Source of the DNA: Flavobacterium johnsoniae
GTDB lineage: Bacteria > Bacteroidota > Bacteroidia > Flavobacteriales > Flavobacteriaceae
Assembly (NCBI RefSeq): GCF_001879205.1
Contig: NZ_MLFK01000011.1
Location: forward strand, 124,001 to 188,000
Length of the DNA: 64,000 nt
Reading direction: 5' to 3'
A program made the position numbers and the translations under genes. Under the pieces are notes generated by a model, which worked only from the letters and a program-made list of their open reading frames with translations, did not search any database and was not told where the DNA came from. Positions 43,386 to 53,064 of this stretch are shown here, in pieces; position 1 is the first letter of the stretch; every line of letters begins with the position of its first letter.

Positions 43386-45303
43386 ATTCGCTTCTTCTGT
43401 TTAGTTGATGTTCTGCCTCATCACAAGAGACACTATCAGAACAATGATTCAATAACTGACTCTCGCCATATCCTTTTCCTTTCAATCTATTGGATGCAAT
43501 ACCATTTTTAATCAACCATTGTATTGTAGATTTAGCTCTTCTATCTGATAGTGCCATATTGTATTTTGCTGTTTGACGACTATCTGTATGAGAACGAACA
43601 TCGATTTTCATCTTTGGATACTGCTGCATTACCGTTAAGATTTTTTCTAGCTCAATGGCAGATTCTTTGCGGATGAAGAATTTATCCAAATCAAAATAAA
43701 TAATCGGAATATCAAGCGTTTTAGCCAAATCTGTCCCAATAGTTATTTGTTTGATTCGTTTTTCTAGTGGAATTTCAAGACTTGTCACCCCTGTTATGGT
43801 TTTTATTAAAACTGAGATTTCTTCGGTTTCATAATTTTCTTTAGCTGCTTTTACATAATAGGTTTTACCACAATCAACATTAAATTTATAAGCACCATCA
43901 GTTCCTGTTATGGCCTCACTTATTATTTTAAACTCATCATCTAGCAAAGTTACTTTTGCATTGTCCAGTATTTTTCCGGTTTCTAAATCAATAACAGTGA
44001 CTTTTAATACTTGCCCGCAAAGGAGTTTTTTTGTTTTCGCAAATCGGTATATATCATCATCTCCTTCACCGCCTTCCCTATTGGAAGAGAAAAATCCAGT
44101 TTTATTCTCGCTATTGATAATTAAACCAAAATCATCCAGTTTGCTGTTTATTGGCTCACCCACGTTTTGCACTACGGTGAATGTTCCATCGTTATTTATT
44201 CCGCAAACAAATATATCTAGTCCTCCTAATCCTGGTCGTCCATCACTGGCGAAAAACAATTCGTTCTCTTTCGATATAAATGGAAAAGTCTCTCTGCCTT
44301 CTGTATTGATTGATGGTCCTAAGTTTTGTGGTTTACCATAGCTGCCATCGCTATTAATAGATACGCTATATAAATCTGATTGTCCCAGCGTTCCGGGCAT
44401 ATCTGAAGCAAAATATAGTTTTTTCTCATCTATACTTAACATTGGATGCGCAGTACTGTACTGATTGCTATTGAAAGGCAACTCCCTTACATTAATCCAT
44501 TTATCTCTAACAAGTTCTGCTTTATATAGTTTTAATAAAGTAATTTTCTGGTCATCTTTACCTCTCTTACCATCTAGAAAGTTATTACGAGTAAAATACA
44601 TTGTTTTACCATCTTTTGTAAAAACGGGGGTCGATTCATTAAATTTTGAATTGATTTTCTTTTCAAATCTTTCTGGTTTTCCAACTGTTCCATCAGCTTG
44701 TAATTCTGCTGCGTATAAATTGCTAAAGGGCTTATTGGTCCATTTGAATGTTTTTCTGGCAATACCTCCAGTATCTCTTGCTGAGGCAAATACAAGTTTA
44801 TTATTTAAAAAAGCACTTCCATAGTCTGCTTGCTTTGAATTGATTCCGGCATCAGCTATTTCAAACCGCCCTGAATTAGCTTTTATTTGCTCAAGATAAT
44901 TTTTATTATCTGCAAATAACATTCCTCTTCGATCGGTACTTATTTTTTTATTGAAGCTTTCAAGAATTTTATCCGCCTTAGTGTAATCCCCTATTGCTTT
45001 TAAGCATTGAGAATAGCGGTAATAATATTCCAATTCTTGTTCGGTATTCATTTCGAAAAGAGCATCAAACCATTTTACAGCCTTAATTAATTCGCCGTTA
45101 AAATAATAAGCATTGCCAAGCCTTTGAAACATTTTTTGGTCTTTATACCCCTTTACGGCTACCTTTTCATAGGTTGCAATAGCATCTACATAAGCGTACT
45201 GAAGATAATATATATCTCCTTTGGCCTCACTTACTTTTTGCGCGTTTCCTTTTACTGCTGTAAGTACTAAAAAAATAGTAGAAATTATATATTTAATTTT
45301 CAT
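43363..45303 (-). CDS. OmpA-family protein with TPR, PD40 and carboxypeptidase-regulatory-like domains
   Basis: The 646-residue protein begins with a signal peptide. TPR helices occupy about residues 25-130, and WD40/PD40 repeats about 170-420 (GKTMYFTRNNFLDG, KKLYFASDMPGTLGQSDLY, NELFFASDGRPGLGGLDIF). A small beta-sandwich (VTVIDLETGKILDNAKVTLLD) and a C-terminal OmpA domain follow; the latter has KIDVRSHTDSRQTAKYNMALSD and NRRSEF, which bind peptidoglycan. Such proteins accompany PorP/SprF and T9SS substrates in Bacteroidota. It follows the PorP gene by 13 bases. Likely role: anchoring or support of the secretion or surface complex. Confidence 0.9.
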   Translation of the reverse strand: MKIKYIISTIFLVLTAVKGNAQKVSEAKGDIYYLQYAYVDAIATYEKVAVKGYKDQKMFQRLGNAYYFNGELIKAVKWFDALFEMNTEQELEYYYRYSQCLKAIGDYTKADKILESFNKKISTDRRGMLFADNKNYLEQIKANSGRFEIADAGINSKQADYGSAFLNNKLVFASARDTGGIARKTFKWTNKPFSNLYAAELQADGTVGKPERFEKKINSKFNESTPVFTKDGKTMYFTRNNFLDGKRGKDDQKITLLKLYKAELVRDKWINVRELPFNSNQYSTAHPMLSIDEKKLYFASDMPGTLGQSDLYSVSINSDGSYGKPQNLGPSINTEGRETFPFISKENELFFASDGRPGLGGLDIFVCGINNDGTFTVVQNVGEPINSKLDDFGLIINSENKTGFFSSNREGGEGDDDIYRFAKTKKLLCGQVLKVTVIDLETGKILDNAKVTLLDDEFKIISEAITGTDGAYKFNVDCGKTYYVKAAKENYETEEISVLIKTITGVTSLEIPLEKRIKQITIGTDLAKTLDIPIIYFDLDKFFIRKESAIELEKILTVMQQYPKMKIDVRSHTDSRQTAKYNMALSDRRAKSTIQWLIKNGIASNRLKGKGYGESQLLNHCSDSVSCDEAEHQLNRRSEFIIVSIE

Positions 45304-45316
45304 CTTTAATTAGGAT

Positions 45317-46234
45317 TTAGAAGAATCTTGGTGAGGTTATACCACTATAATTATTAAAGAATTCATAACGCAGAAAAATTTCATGAGATCCAGAGTTATA
45401 CTTATTTAAACGGGTTGTTTCATGATCATATGCATAGCCTATATACATTCCTTCTGTTACCTGAAATCCTGCCATAGCAGTCAGTGCCGCGCTCCATCTA
45501 TAAGCCATCCCTACAACAAACTTGTCATTAAACATGAAATTGGCGGAGACATCAACCTGCAATGGCGCTCCCTCTACTATTTTAGTAAGCAGCGCTGGTT
45601 TGAATTTTACATATTGAGAATGATCTAAATCAAATACGTAACCAGCTATTAAATAATAACTGATCTTTTCTTTATAGATCGCTACATCATTATCACCATA
45701 ATGGCTGCTTTCAATTAAACTGGGCACTGATAAACCGATATAAGCTGTGTTAGAATGCAAATAAACTCCTGCTCCAATATTGGGTGAAAATTTGCTCTTT
45801 AGGTCTTGAAATTGCGGATCCCCTTGTTGTTCAGCATTCAGCTTATTAATATCTAGATTGAAAAAACCAGCTGTAGCTTTGATTCCAAACGATAGCTTAA
45901 AGGTCTCAGAAGTGGGTATTGTATAGGATAAATCAGTCGAAAAGACACTCTCATTGGTTGGTCCAATTTTATCGTTTACAAATGAAATTCCCAACCCTAG
46001 ATTACTATTATTTAGAGGTGTATTTAATGAAAAACTGCTGGTTTGTGGTGCACCATCCAGGCCGATCCATTGGGTACGATAAAGTCCAAAAACACTCATT
46101 GCTCCTCTTGAACCTGCATAAGCTGGATTTATATTAATCGTATTATACATATATTGTGTAAACTGAGCATCTTGCTGGGAGAATCCCACCAAACCAGTTA
46201 ACATTAAAACCAATACTATTACTTTTGTTCTCAT
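45317..46234 (-). CDS. PorP/SprF-family outer-membrane protein
   Basis: The 305-residue protein has a signal peptide and the family start QQDAQFTQYMYNTININPAYAG (split here as QQDAQFTQYMY and NTININPAYAG), then beta strands and the C-terminal GMYIGYAYDHETTRLNKYNSGSHEIFL in two parts. PorP/SprF proteins work with the type IX secretion system and bind specific type B substrates, as SprF does for SprB. A type B substrate gene lies 120 bases upstream on the same strand, its likely partner. Confidence 0.92.
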   Translation of the reverse strand: MRTKVIVLVLMLTGLVGFSQQDAQFTQYMYNTININPAYAGSRGAMSVFGLYRTQWIGLDGAPQTSSFSLNTPLNNSNLGLGISFVNDKIGPTNESVFSTDLSYTIPTSETFKLSFGIKATAGFFNLDINKLNAEQQGDPQFQDLKSKFSPNIGAGVYLHSNTAYIGLSVPSLIESSHYGDNDVAIYKEKISYYLIAGYVFDLDHSQYVKFKPALLTKIVEGAPLQVDVSANFMFNDKFVVGMAYRWSAALTAMAGFQVTEGMYIGYAYDHETTRLNKYNSGSHEIFLRYEFFNNYSGITSPRFF

Positions 46235-46354
46235 TTTATTAAATTTAACTCATGACACTATAAGTATCCACTCATTAGACAAATACAACTAAACCCCTAG
46301 TAAAACTTATACAATAATCAGGATTCTAAATTGTTGCTTAGTTTCTTAAATTGA

Positions 46355-47611
46355 TTAATTTGTTAGGTATAAATACCCCGACTTTTTAATCATTGGATAA
46401 CCTGCTGTTTTATTTTTGAAATTTAAAATATAGAAATAGGTGCCTGCAGGAAGTAATTCCCCTTTTGAAACAGTGGTTCTTCCTTCTGAATAACCTCTAA
46501 ATACATTGCCATTAGAACCGTAGTTAGTCGTCTCAAAAACTTTTACTCCCCAGCGATTATAGATTTCAACGGTATTACCTGCTGAACAGTCTGATAATCC
46601 GTCAATTTTAAAATATTCGTTTTTATCATCTCCGTTTGGCGATACGGCATTATAAACAGTAATGGTATTACAAGGCAATACTATTAAGGATTCATCAACT
46701 CTGGCTGTGGTAAAAACATTATATCCTGAAACATTTACCGGCGTAGTGACTGTTTTATTTACGCTGTCAACAACTCCACCTTCGTCAACCCATAGGTTTT
46801 TACTGGCATCCCAGCGTACAATGTGTATATCACTTTGTGGAGCTGCCAATATGTACACAGGTGTGCTTGAAGACTCATCCCAGCTCAAGGTAAGCATAAC
46901 ATCTGAATTGCTCGAGGTTTTATCTAAGGTCCAATATTCTTGATTGTTGATAATACTGATCTCTTTTGATTTCTTAGTATGTGGATACAAGGAATTTGAG
47001 TTTTCATAAAAAAACTTACCTGTAAAGCTGCTTAACACTGCTTCTGGAGCCGAGATACCCGAAAATCGATATTTGTTCTTATCTCCTATCGGGTAAATAA
47101 AGGATTCATCTCCATTTTTTTGTACCTTACCATCTACATGGCTCTGATCATTAACATTGATAGGCTTGGCTCCATTCTCAAATATCAACAATCCTCCGAA
47201 ATTGTCATCATCTAAAATTCCCTGCTGAAAATCTGAAGTTCCCGATATACTCACTTCATTTGAGAGATGAAAAGCCGGTTGTGCCTTGACATTGAAAAAT
47301 TCTGCATCGTACCAATCCATCGGCATCTTTCCCGATATATCCTGAGAGCCAAAAAGTCCTCGCATATGCGTTGTACCTGTTGTCGCACCGGTAGAAAAAG
47401 TCACCAGACCATCATTATTATAATGACTGTACAGAAAAAAATCCCCGTCATTAAACAAATTACCGCTACTTTTATTATCCATGGCTCCTATTGTAGACAT
47501 AATTGTCCCATTAGCAATGTACAAATCCCCCGTATTGACTGTTTGTGCAGGCAAGACACCGCTAAATAACAAAGCAGGTATAAAACATATATTTTTGATT
47601 TCTAATTTCAT
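46355..47611 (-). CDS. Secreted protein with type B T9SS C-terminal sorting domain
   Basis: The 418-residue protein has a signal peptide (ending near GVLPAQ), a beta-rich region and a C-terminal gliding-motility-associated domain. The latter includes ITVYNAVSPNGDDKNEYFKI, VEIYNRWGVKVFET and LLPAGTYFYILNF. This domain directs secretion through T9SS and usually requires a cognate PorP/SprF protein, which is encoded next. It would be exported to the cell surface or medium. The ligand or function of the main domain is unknown. Confidence 0.9.
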   Translation of the reverse strand: MKLEIKNICFIPALLFSGVLPAQTVNTGDLYIANGTIMSTIGAMDNKSSGNLFNDGDFFLYSHYNNDGLVTFSTGATTGTTHMRGLFGSQDISGKMPMDWYDAEFFNVKAQPAFHLSNEVSISGTSDFQQGILDDDNFGGLLIFENGAKPINVNDQSHVDGKVQKNGDESFIYPIGDKNKYRFSGISAPEAVLSSFTGKFFYENSNSLYPHTKKSKEISIINNQEYWTLDKTSSNSDVMLTLSWDESSSTPVYILAAPQSDIHIVRWDASKNLWVDEGGVVDSVNKTVTTPVNVSGYNVFTTARVDESLIVLPCNTITVYNAVSPNGDDKNEYFKIDGLSDCSAGNTVEIYNRWGVKVFETTNYGSNGNVFRGYSEGRTTVSKGELLPAGTYFYILNFKNKTAGYPMIKKSGYLYLTN

Positions 47612-47796
47612 GATTTACTATTTTTAGATAAAACTTATAATTCTATTGCCTTTCAATTGCATATGTTTTATGCTGCTATTTAAACATTTTATAAAAAGTA
47701 ACTATTAAACCTGATTGGCAACTCTGGGATTTCCCATCAACAATACACCTAGGGCATTGCTATCTATGTACTTAACAAGTAATTACTGAATTAAAA

Positions 47797-48079
47797 TTAA
47801 GTACGTGTACAGATTGTCTGATCGTTATAAGGCATATTGCTGCTCCACTTGGCGTAAGTATTATTAGCGGAGAGGATACCCATTGTGTTACAAATTTGCT
47901 CGCATCGATAGTAAAACCTTTATGCCAAAGTGATAAGCCTGAAATAACATCACCGGGAGATTGACCAAAATCATAGGTAACAAACAACATAATAAAACAG
48001 GAGAAGTCTCACCATTATTTAAATAATTAATTTTGACATCTTTTGCATAGCACTTAGCGTAGAGGTTTTGAATTGGCAT
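47797..48079 (-). pseudogene. Decayed secreted-protein gene with frameshifts
   Basis: Coding-like text passes between the three minus-strand frames. An opening frame reads YAKDVKINYLNNGETSPVLL, a second has YDFGQSPGDVISGLSLWHKG, and a third ends NNTYAKWSSNMPYNDQTICT before TAA at 47797. Two shifts would be needed to join them. The composition resembles a secreted beta-rich protein, perhaps a former relative of its neighbours. No family was recognised; chance coding remains possible. The flanking 47612-47796 bases hold nothing recognised. Confidence 0.4.
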
Positions 48080-48152
48080 GGCTAATTCAAAACCAATATT
48101 TTATCTTTAGTTCTTAAATTTTCCGAAATTAAAGCCTTTAAAAGTTCTAATT

Positions 48153-50132
48153 TTACTTAATGGAAAATACAATATTCATAAAAGAATAACCCGTCGTATT
48201 GGTGCTTTTCACATCATAAGTTAGTACCCCATTAGCATCAATACTTACATTTTCAAATAATGCTGTGTCGTAATAAGTAATATAATATTCCAGTGCCGTT
48301 GCATCCAAAGTAGGGATAGATCCGCTTGCTCCGCTGCTACTTACTTGCGGTGTTCCAAATTGGTTTACATATTCTTGATGTAAATCTTTAGTCAAACCAG
48401 CTGTGATAGTAGAAACGTTAAAAACAATGGATGGCATATAGAAAAACTTCGGCATTACTGCATTCACTGTTTTTAAAACGCCATCTGCATCTGCAACTAC
48501 TATCTTATCTGCTGCCGAACCTGCATTTAAATTTATTGTACGTATACTTACATTCCCATCATGAATATCTAATTTTTCTAAAGGGGCGTCTGTGCCAATT
48601 CCTATATTTCCTTCCCCTGTAATAATCATCCTGTCTTCTGCATTATTAGCACTTCCTCCGGGGGTGGTCATAAACTTAATAGGTGCGGACGTTGTGTTAT
48701 TATTGGTAATAAAATTTAACCCTCTTGTGTCACCATAAGCTGTAACGTTGACAACATTTTCGGAGAAGGCCTGAATTATCAATCGCGACTTTGCGCCGTT
48801 CGTATCTAAATCTGCACTAATCAAGCTAAAATTTGCGGCTCCTGTTATACCTTCATGAGATAATGTTCCGCCAGAAGAAAATATAGTTCTTTCAAGACTT
48901 CCTTCAAAAGTAAGCGGATATGAGTTGTGCGTTAGGGTTCGAGCTGAATTAAGTGAACCATTTGCAGTGTAGATATTTTGAGCAGGTTTGGGAGCCCAGG
49001 CTGATGTTGTTCCATCCCATATCATCATGTCTCCATTAGAAATTCCTGGTGTAAACCCCAAAGTATAAGGGTTAGCTAAAGTTCCTGTTCCTGCTCTTAT
49101 CAATCCGCCATTAATAGTTGCATTGGTTACCTCGTTGCCGATAACACCATCTACTTCTGTAGCTGTTAAACTTACGGTTCCTGTTGAAGCCACGCCATTT
49201 ATGGTAGATACTAATTCATTATTACTATTAAGACTTAAAACATTTGTATTAATAATGCTAGCTGTAGGGCTTTCGCTATTAACAGTACTGGTAAGTATAT
49301 TACCACTAGAGTTTAATGTGTGTGTGATGGTTTGAGGTGTAGAAGTTCCTGCTGGACCAATTGGACCAATAGGTCCGGTTAATCCTTGGATACCCTGCGG
49401 ACCTGCTGGACCCTGTGGACCTGTCTGTCCTGCAATTCCAGGCACTCCAGTAGGTCCTGTATCTCCTGCAACTCCAGGCGCTCCAGTAGGACCTGCCTCA
49501 CCTACGTCCCCTTTTAATCCTTGGATACCCTGAATACCTTGTGGACCTGCAACACCTGTATCTCCTTTCGGCCCCTTGATATTGGTCCATGTATTGGCTG
49601 TGGGGTTGTATACCCAGGTTCCGCTATCGTTGGTTACAATGGTAGTGCCTGCTCCTGGGTCGCCTGCTGCACCAGATCCTGGTATGCCTGGCATACCTGA
49701 TGTACCCGGCATACCTTCCACTCCAACTACTCCGGCATCTCCCTTGTCTCCTTTTGGCACTTTTACAGTCACTGGAACACCACTTTCATTCGTATACGTA
49801 ATAGTACCATTTCCATTATCTACCAGCGTCGTAATTGTTTCCGTACCAGACCCCATTCGATACCATTTGTTAACATACCAATAGTAATAACCTGGTGTGA
49901 TATCAGCAATAGTTTGGGTATTAAAAACTAACAAACTATTTACATTACCACTAATAATAGTCGTAGTATCTATTGTACTGGTCAAAGAAATTCTTGGTAT
50001 CAAGATTCCCTTATTTTCGGCAACGATATCTAATTGTGATGATGCATTGGGCAGGAGAGTTCCCACACCTACTTGTCCGTAACAACAAAAGCCTGCTCCC
50101 AGAAAAAGGAGTAATGAGTAATATTTTTTCAT
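48153..50132 (-). CDS. Collagen-like secreted protein with Gly-X-Y repeats
   Basis: The 659-residue protein starts at ATG 50132 (MKKYYSLLLFLGAGFCCYGQ) with a signal peptide; the TTG two codons upstream is not preferred. About residues 130-260 hold interrupted Gly-X-Y triplets (GDKGDAGVVGVEGMPGTSG, then GPQGIQGIQGLKGDVGEAG). Before them lies a domain found in such flavobacterial proteins (VGVGTLLPNASSQLDIVAEN). The C-terminal 390 residues are beta-rich with a NIGIGTDAPLEKLDIHDGN motif like tail-fibre or surface-fibre repeats. It is probably a trimeric, collagen-like surface fibre. It lies in the T9SS-linked cluster. Confidence 0.88.
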   Translation of the reverse strand: MKKYYSLLLFLGAGFCCYGQVGVGTLLPNASSQLDIVAENKGILIPRISLTSTIDTTTIISGNVNSLLVFNTQTIADITPGYYYWYVNKWYRMGSGTETITTLVDNGNGTITYTNESGVPVTVKVPKGDKGDAGVVGVEGMPGTSGMPGIPGSGAAGDPGAGTTIVTNDSGTWVYNPTANTWTNIKGPKGDTGVAGPQGIQGIQGLKGDVGEAGPTGAPGVAGDTGPTGVPGIAGQTGPQGPAGPQGIQGLTGPIGPIGPAGTSTPQTITHTLNSSGNILTSTVNSESPTASIINTNVLSLNSNNELVSTINGVASTGTVSLTATEVDGVIGNEVTNATINGGLIRAGTGTLANPYTLGFTPGISNGDMMIWDGTTSAWAPKPAQNIYTANGSLNSARTLTHNSYPLTFEGSLERTIFSSGGTLSHEGITGAANFSLISADLDTNGAKSRLIIQAFSENVVNVTAYGDTRGLNFITNNNTTSAPIKFMTTPGGSANNAEDRMIITGEGNIGIGTDAPLEKLDIHDGNVSIRTINLNAGSAADKIVVADADGVLKTVNAVMPKFFYMPSIVFNVSTITAGLTKDLHQEYVNQFGTPQVSSSGASGSIPTLDATALEYYITYYDTALFENVSIDANGVLTYDVKSTNTTGYSFMNIVFSIK

Positions 50133-50262
50133 AAGCAAATTGTTTTAAAAATATTTTTTATAAATCAAGAATTAATAAAAGCAGTATTTATCTTAAAAAA
50201 TAATCTAATACTATTTCTTCCTTTGACCAAGCATACAGATCATCGGTTGCTAAAAGCACACC

Positions 50263-50805
50263 TTAAGCATCACCACTTCCTCCACTACTCCCTAGAGCAG
50301 CTTTTAATGGAACTCATGTGCCTAATGCTGGAAAATTTGTTGTATTAATTGTTATTAGAGTCAAAATATTTGCGACATCATTATAACCAGCACCTTCAGC
50401 CCAGGTTTGAAAAGAACCATCAGCTGTTCTTAAAATTGTAGTATGAAAACTTGAAATAAAGTTATCGTATTCAATTGCAGCGGCATCATTATTAGAATCT
50501 GCCCCAAAGTTTTTCAAATTGATATTTGGGTATCCTACCGGAGGGGCACCCCATTGCTCATTTGATTTATGGCCAAATATGAAAAACAAACATAATAAAT
50601 CATTAATACCCTTTTTAGAATTAGTGATTGCCCATCTTACTGAAGCATCGATGCTTCCAAAATCAATTTTATCACCAATTGAAATTACTTTATAGAATTG
50701 CTCCGCGTCAGTTCTGCTGCCATAATTTAGGTTATCAATTTTGTTTTGTGCGGCGGACACAAAATTCATAGCAAGTAAGATGAAAAGTGAAAAATACCTA
50801 GCCAT
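50263..50805 (-). CDS. Small secreted hypothetical protein, apparently truncated by an in-frame TGA
   Basis: The main frame runs from ATG 50805 to TGA at 50314-50316: 163 residues with a signal peptide (LFILLAMNFVSAAQ) and a soluble domain (DAEQFYKVISIGDKIDFGSI, then GSFQTWAEGAGYNDVANILT). After the TGA the same frame continues for 16 more codons, VPLKAALGSSGGSGDA, to TAA at 50263-50265. The protein was probably 180 residues before a stop mutation, for example Trp TGG or Gly GGA to TGA. Loss of 16 C-terminal residues need not abolish function. No family was recognised. Confidence 0.6.
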
Positions 50806-51140
50806 AGTTTTATGCTTTAAATTATTTGTTTTTTATCAAACAGAGGTTATACTTTGAAGCAAAACTACTACAAAATAACCTTAACATTTCTTCAATACAT
50901 GTGATAAATTCAGAAAAAAACACATCAAAAAAACAACCTTAAAACACTATAAACCAATACATTACACATAAAAAAAGCATGATTTAATGTTTATTTTATT
51001 CAGAAGTCATTTAAGAAGATTCTGACGATTAATTTTACAAGTTCAAAGTTTTAACTATTTTTAGAGCCAATAACTTACAATTGAATTTAAATCCAAACCA
51101 ATATTGATTAAGCTAAAACCAACACTTATTTATCTTTACT
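50806..51140. other. Divergent promoter region
   Basis: This is 335 bases, AT-rich, between the secreted-protein gene and the plus-strand TPR-AraC regulator. TATCTTTA lies just before the ATG at 51141 and resembles a -7 element with one mismatch. No other structure was noticed. Confidence 0.45.
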
Positions 51141-52718
51141 ATGAAGAAATTTCACTACCTGATTCTTTTATTCTTTTCTATTCAATTTATTTATTCACAA
51201 ACCAATCTTTCTACAAAACAAGAGTTAGATAAACAATTTGAACAAATCAACAATCCTAGCTCTGACAAGGATCTTGAAAAATATGAGCTATTGATTGAGT
51301 CATCAAAAAAAATCGGTTATAAAGAGGGAATCGCAAAGGGAAAAATGGGAATTTTAAATATTCTCAATAAGCGACTCGATTATAAAAAAATGTTGGAGCT
51401 AATCAGTGAAATAGAATCACTAGAATTAAACGACAATAGCCAAATATCGACACTCTACATTTACAAGTTCTATGTAAATAGGGCACTTGGAATTCAGAAA
51501 GAAGAGTTTCAGAATTTAAAAGATGCACTACAATATGCCAAACAAATTAAAAATCCCGACGAAAGACATCTTCGAACCTCAGTTGCGTACAATATGTTCT
51601 CAATGTATTATGATTATAAGTCTCCCGACTCTTTAGTCTATTATTTGAAAAAACAATTGAAAGAGCTTGAACAGATAAGTGACAAAAACAAAAAATTAAA
51701 ATCAAAAAAATATAACTCAATTGCTCTTAACAATATCAATATTGGAAATTTTTACTTAGGAGTAGTTAAACCGGCACGCTTGGACCTTGCAGAACACTAT
51801 TACCTTAATGTCTATGAGTATAAAACTACAAAGCCAGATATTTTTGAAGCAAATGATATGCCTATACTATGTGGTACAGGCCGGTTTTATCTAGAAAAAG
51901 GAAATTATAAAAAAACAATTCTACTTGCAAATGAAGTTTTACAAAGAGAAAGGAATAAAAAAAACGCCACTTATAGACTATATGCATACCAACTTCTTGC
52001 TGACGCAAATGAAAAATTAAAAAATTCCCCGGAACAGGCAAAGTTTACATTATTATATGCAAAACTCGGAGACAGTATTAATAATACAGCTAAAAAAGAA
52101 GTTGGCAAAGAGTTTAACAGGCTTGTCACAAAAAGAGACAATGAATACTCATCTAATTTAAAAACTATATTTTTAATTTCAGGCACCATTATTTTGCTTC
52201 TAACTTTTATTTTATGGTTTTACTGGAAAAGAAAAAACAAAATAATACACCAAAAATATGAAAAGCTAATTGTTAGATTAAGGGATGAAAATAACTCGGA
52301 AAAATCTCTAAAAAACATCAAAGACGAAAATAGTAAATCTGTAACCAATATTACTGATGAAACATTAAAAAGCCTATTATTAAAAATTGAAAAATTCGAA
52401 AAGTCTGATAAATATTTAAAGAAAGAAATCAGTCTGACTTATCTAGCCAACAGTATTGGCACCAACACTAAATATCTTTCTGAAATTATAAAATTATACA
52501 AAGGAAAATCATATAACAATTACATCAACGGGCTACGAATTCAGTTTATTGTAAAGCAACTTTATTCGGATCCTAGAGTAAGAGAATATAAAATAAGTTA
52601 CCTGGCAGACATGACCGGATTTTCCTCTCGAGAGGTATTTGCTATTGTATTTAAAAAAGAAACCGGCATTACACCTTCTTATTTTATCGAGAATCTGAGA
52701 AAAGCATCCGAAATATAA
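51141..52718 (+). CDS. TPR-containing membrane regulator with AraC-type DNA-binding domain
   Basis: The 525-residue protein has a signal sequence, TPR-like helices (residues about 25-320) and one membrane helix (TIFLISGTIILLLTFILWFY). A C-terminal AraC domain has LTYLANSIGTNTKYLSEIIK and KISYLADMTGFSSREVFAIV. This Bacteroidota design senses something in the periplasm and controls transcription directly. It is divergent from the collagen-like/T9SS cluster, so it may regulate that cluster; this is inference from position. Confidence 0.85.
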   Translation: MKKFHYLILLFFSIQFIYSQTNLSTKQELDKQFEQINNPSSDKDLEKYELLIESSKKIGYKEGIAKGKMGILNILNKRLDYKKMLELISEIESLELNDNSQISTLYIYKFYVNRALGIQKEEFQNLKDALQYAKQIKNPDERHLRTSVAYNMFSMYYDYKSPDSLVYYLKKQLKELEQISDKNKKLKSKKYNSIALNNINIGNFYLGVVKPARLDLAEHYYLNVYEYKTTKPDIFEANDMPILCGTGRFYLEKGNYKKTILLANEVLQRERNKKNATYRLYAYQLLADANEKLKNSPEQAKFTLLYAKLGDSINNTAKKEVGKEFNRLVTKRDNEYSSNLKTIFLISGTIILLLTFILWFYWKRKNKIIHQKYEKLIVRLRDENNSEKSLKNIKDENSKSVTNITDETLKSLLLKIEKFEKSDKYLKKEISLTYLANSIGTNTKYLSEIIKLYKGKSYNNYINGLRIQFIVKQLYSDPRVREYKISYLADMTGFSSREVFAIVFKKETGITPSYFIENLRKASEI

Positions 52719-52764
52719 CTTTTATTTCTTAAAAGTAATATCTCAATGACTGTCAAATCATAAA

Positions 52765-52794
52765 AATAATGGGTTTTGAAACCCCATTATTTTT
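52765..52794 (+). terminator. Terminator after the TPR-AraC regulator
   Basis: AATAATGGGTTT pairs with AAACCCCATTATT with one bulged C, followed by T residues. Confidence 0.75.
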
Positions 52795-52923
52795 ATGGTT
52801 AATTTTAAAATTTATACAATCCCATTTTGGTCCTGTCGCATCTGTCAAAATCAAATATAAGAATTTAACAGTCAGCCCGCCGACTTACAGAATGATTTAA
52901 ACATAGCTGCTCTGGTCTAAGCA

Positions 52924-53064
52924 TCATTCCTTCTCAGCATAGGCTGAGCGCTCATTATTGGTTTTTCTGGTGAAAAGAAACTCTACAGTATTGCCTAATT
53001 TATCTACTGCTCTATATAAATAACACAAAATACCTTTTAATTTGATATAAGTCTCATCCCACTC
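52924..53064 (-). pseudogene. IS6-family transposase fragment
   Basis: A minus-strand frame reads EWDETYIKLKG, then YLYRAVDKLGNTVEFLF and TRKTNNERSAYAEK before a stop at 52924. WDETYIK...YLYRAVD...GNT is the conserved first-Asp region of IS6/IS240-type DDE transposases (usually WHVDETYIKV). Only about 47 residues remain, with stops on both sides and no terminal repeats seen, so it is a dead remnant. It lies close to the third tRNA-tail repeat. Confidence 0.75.
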
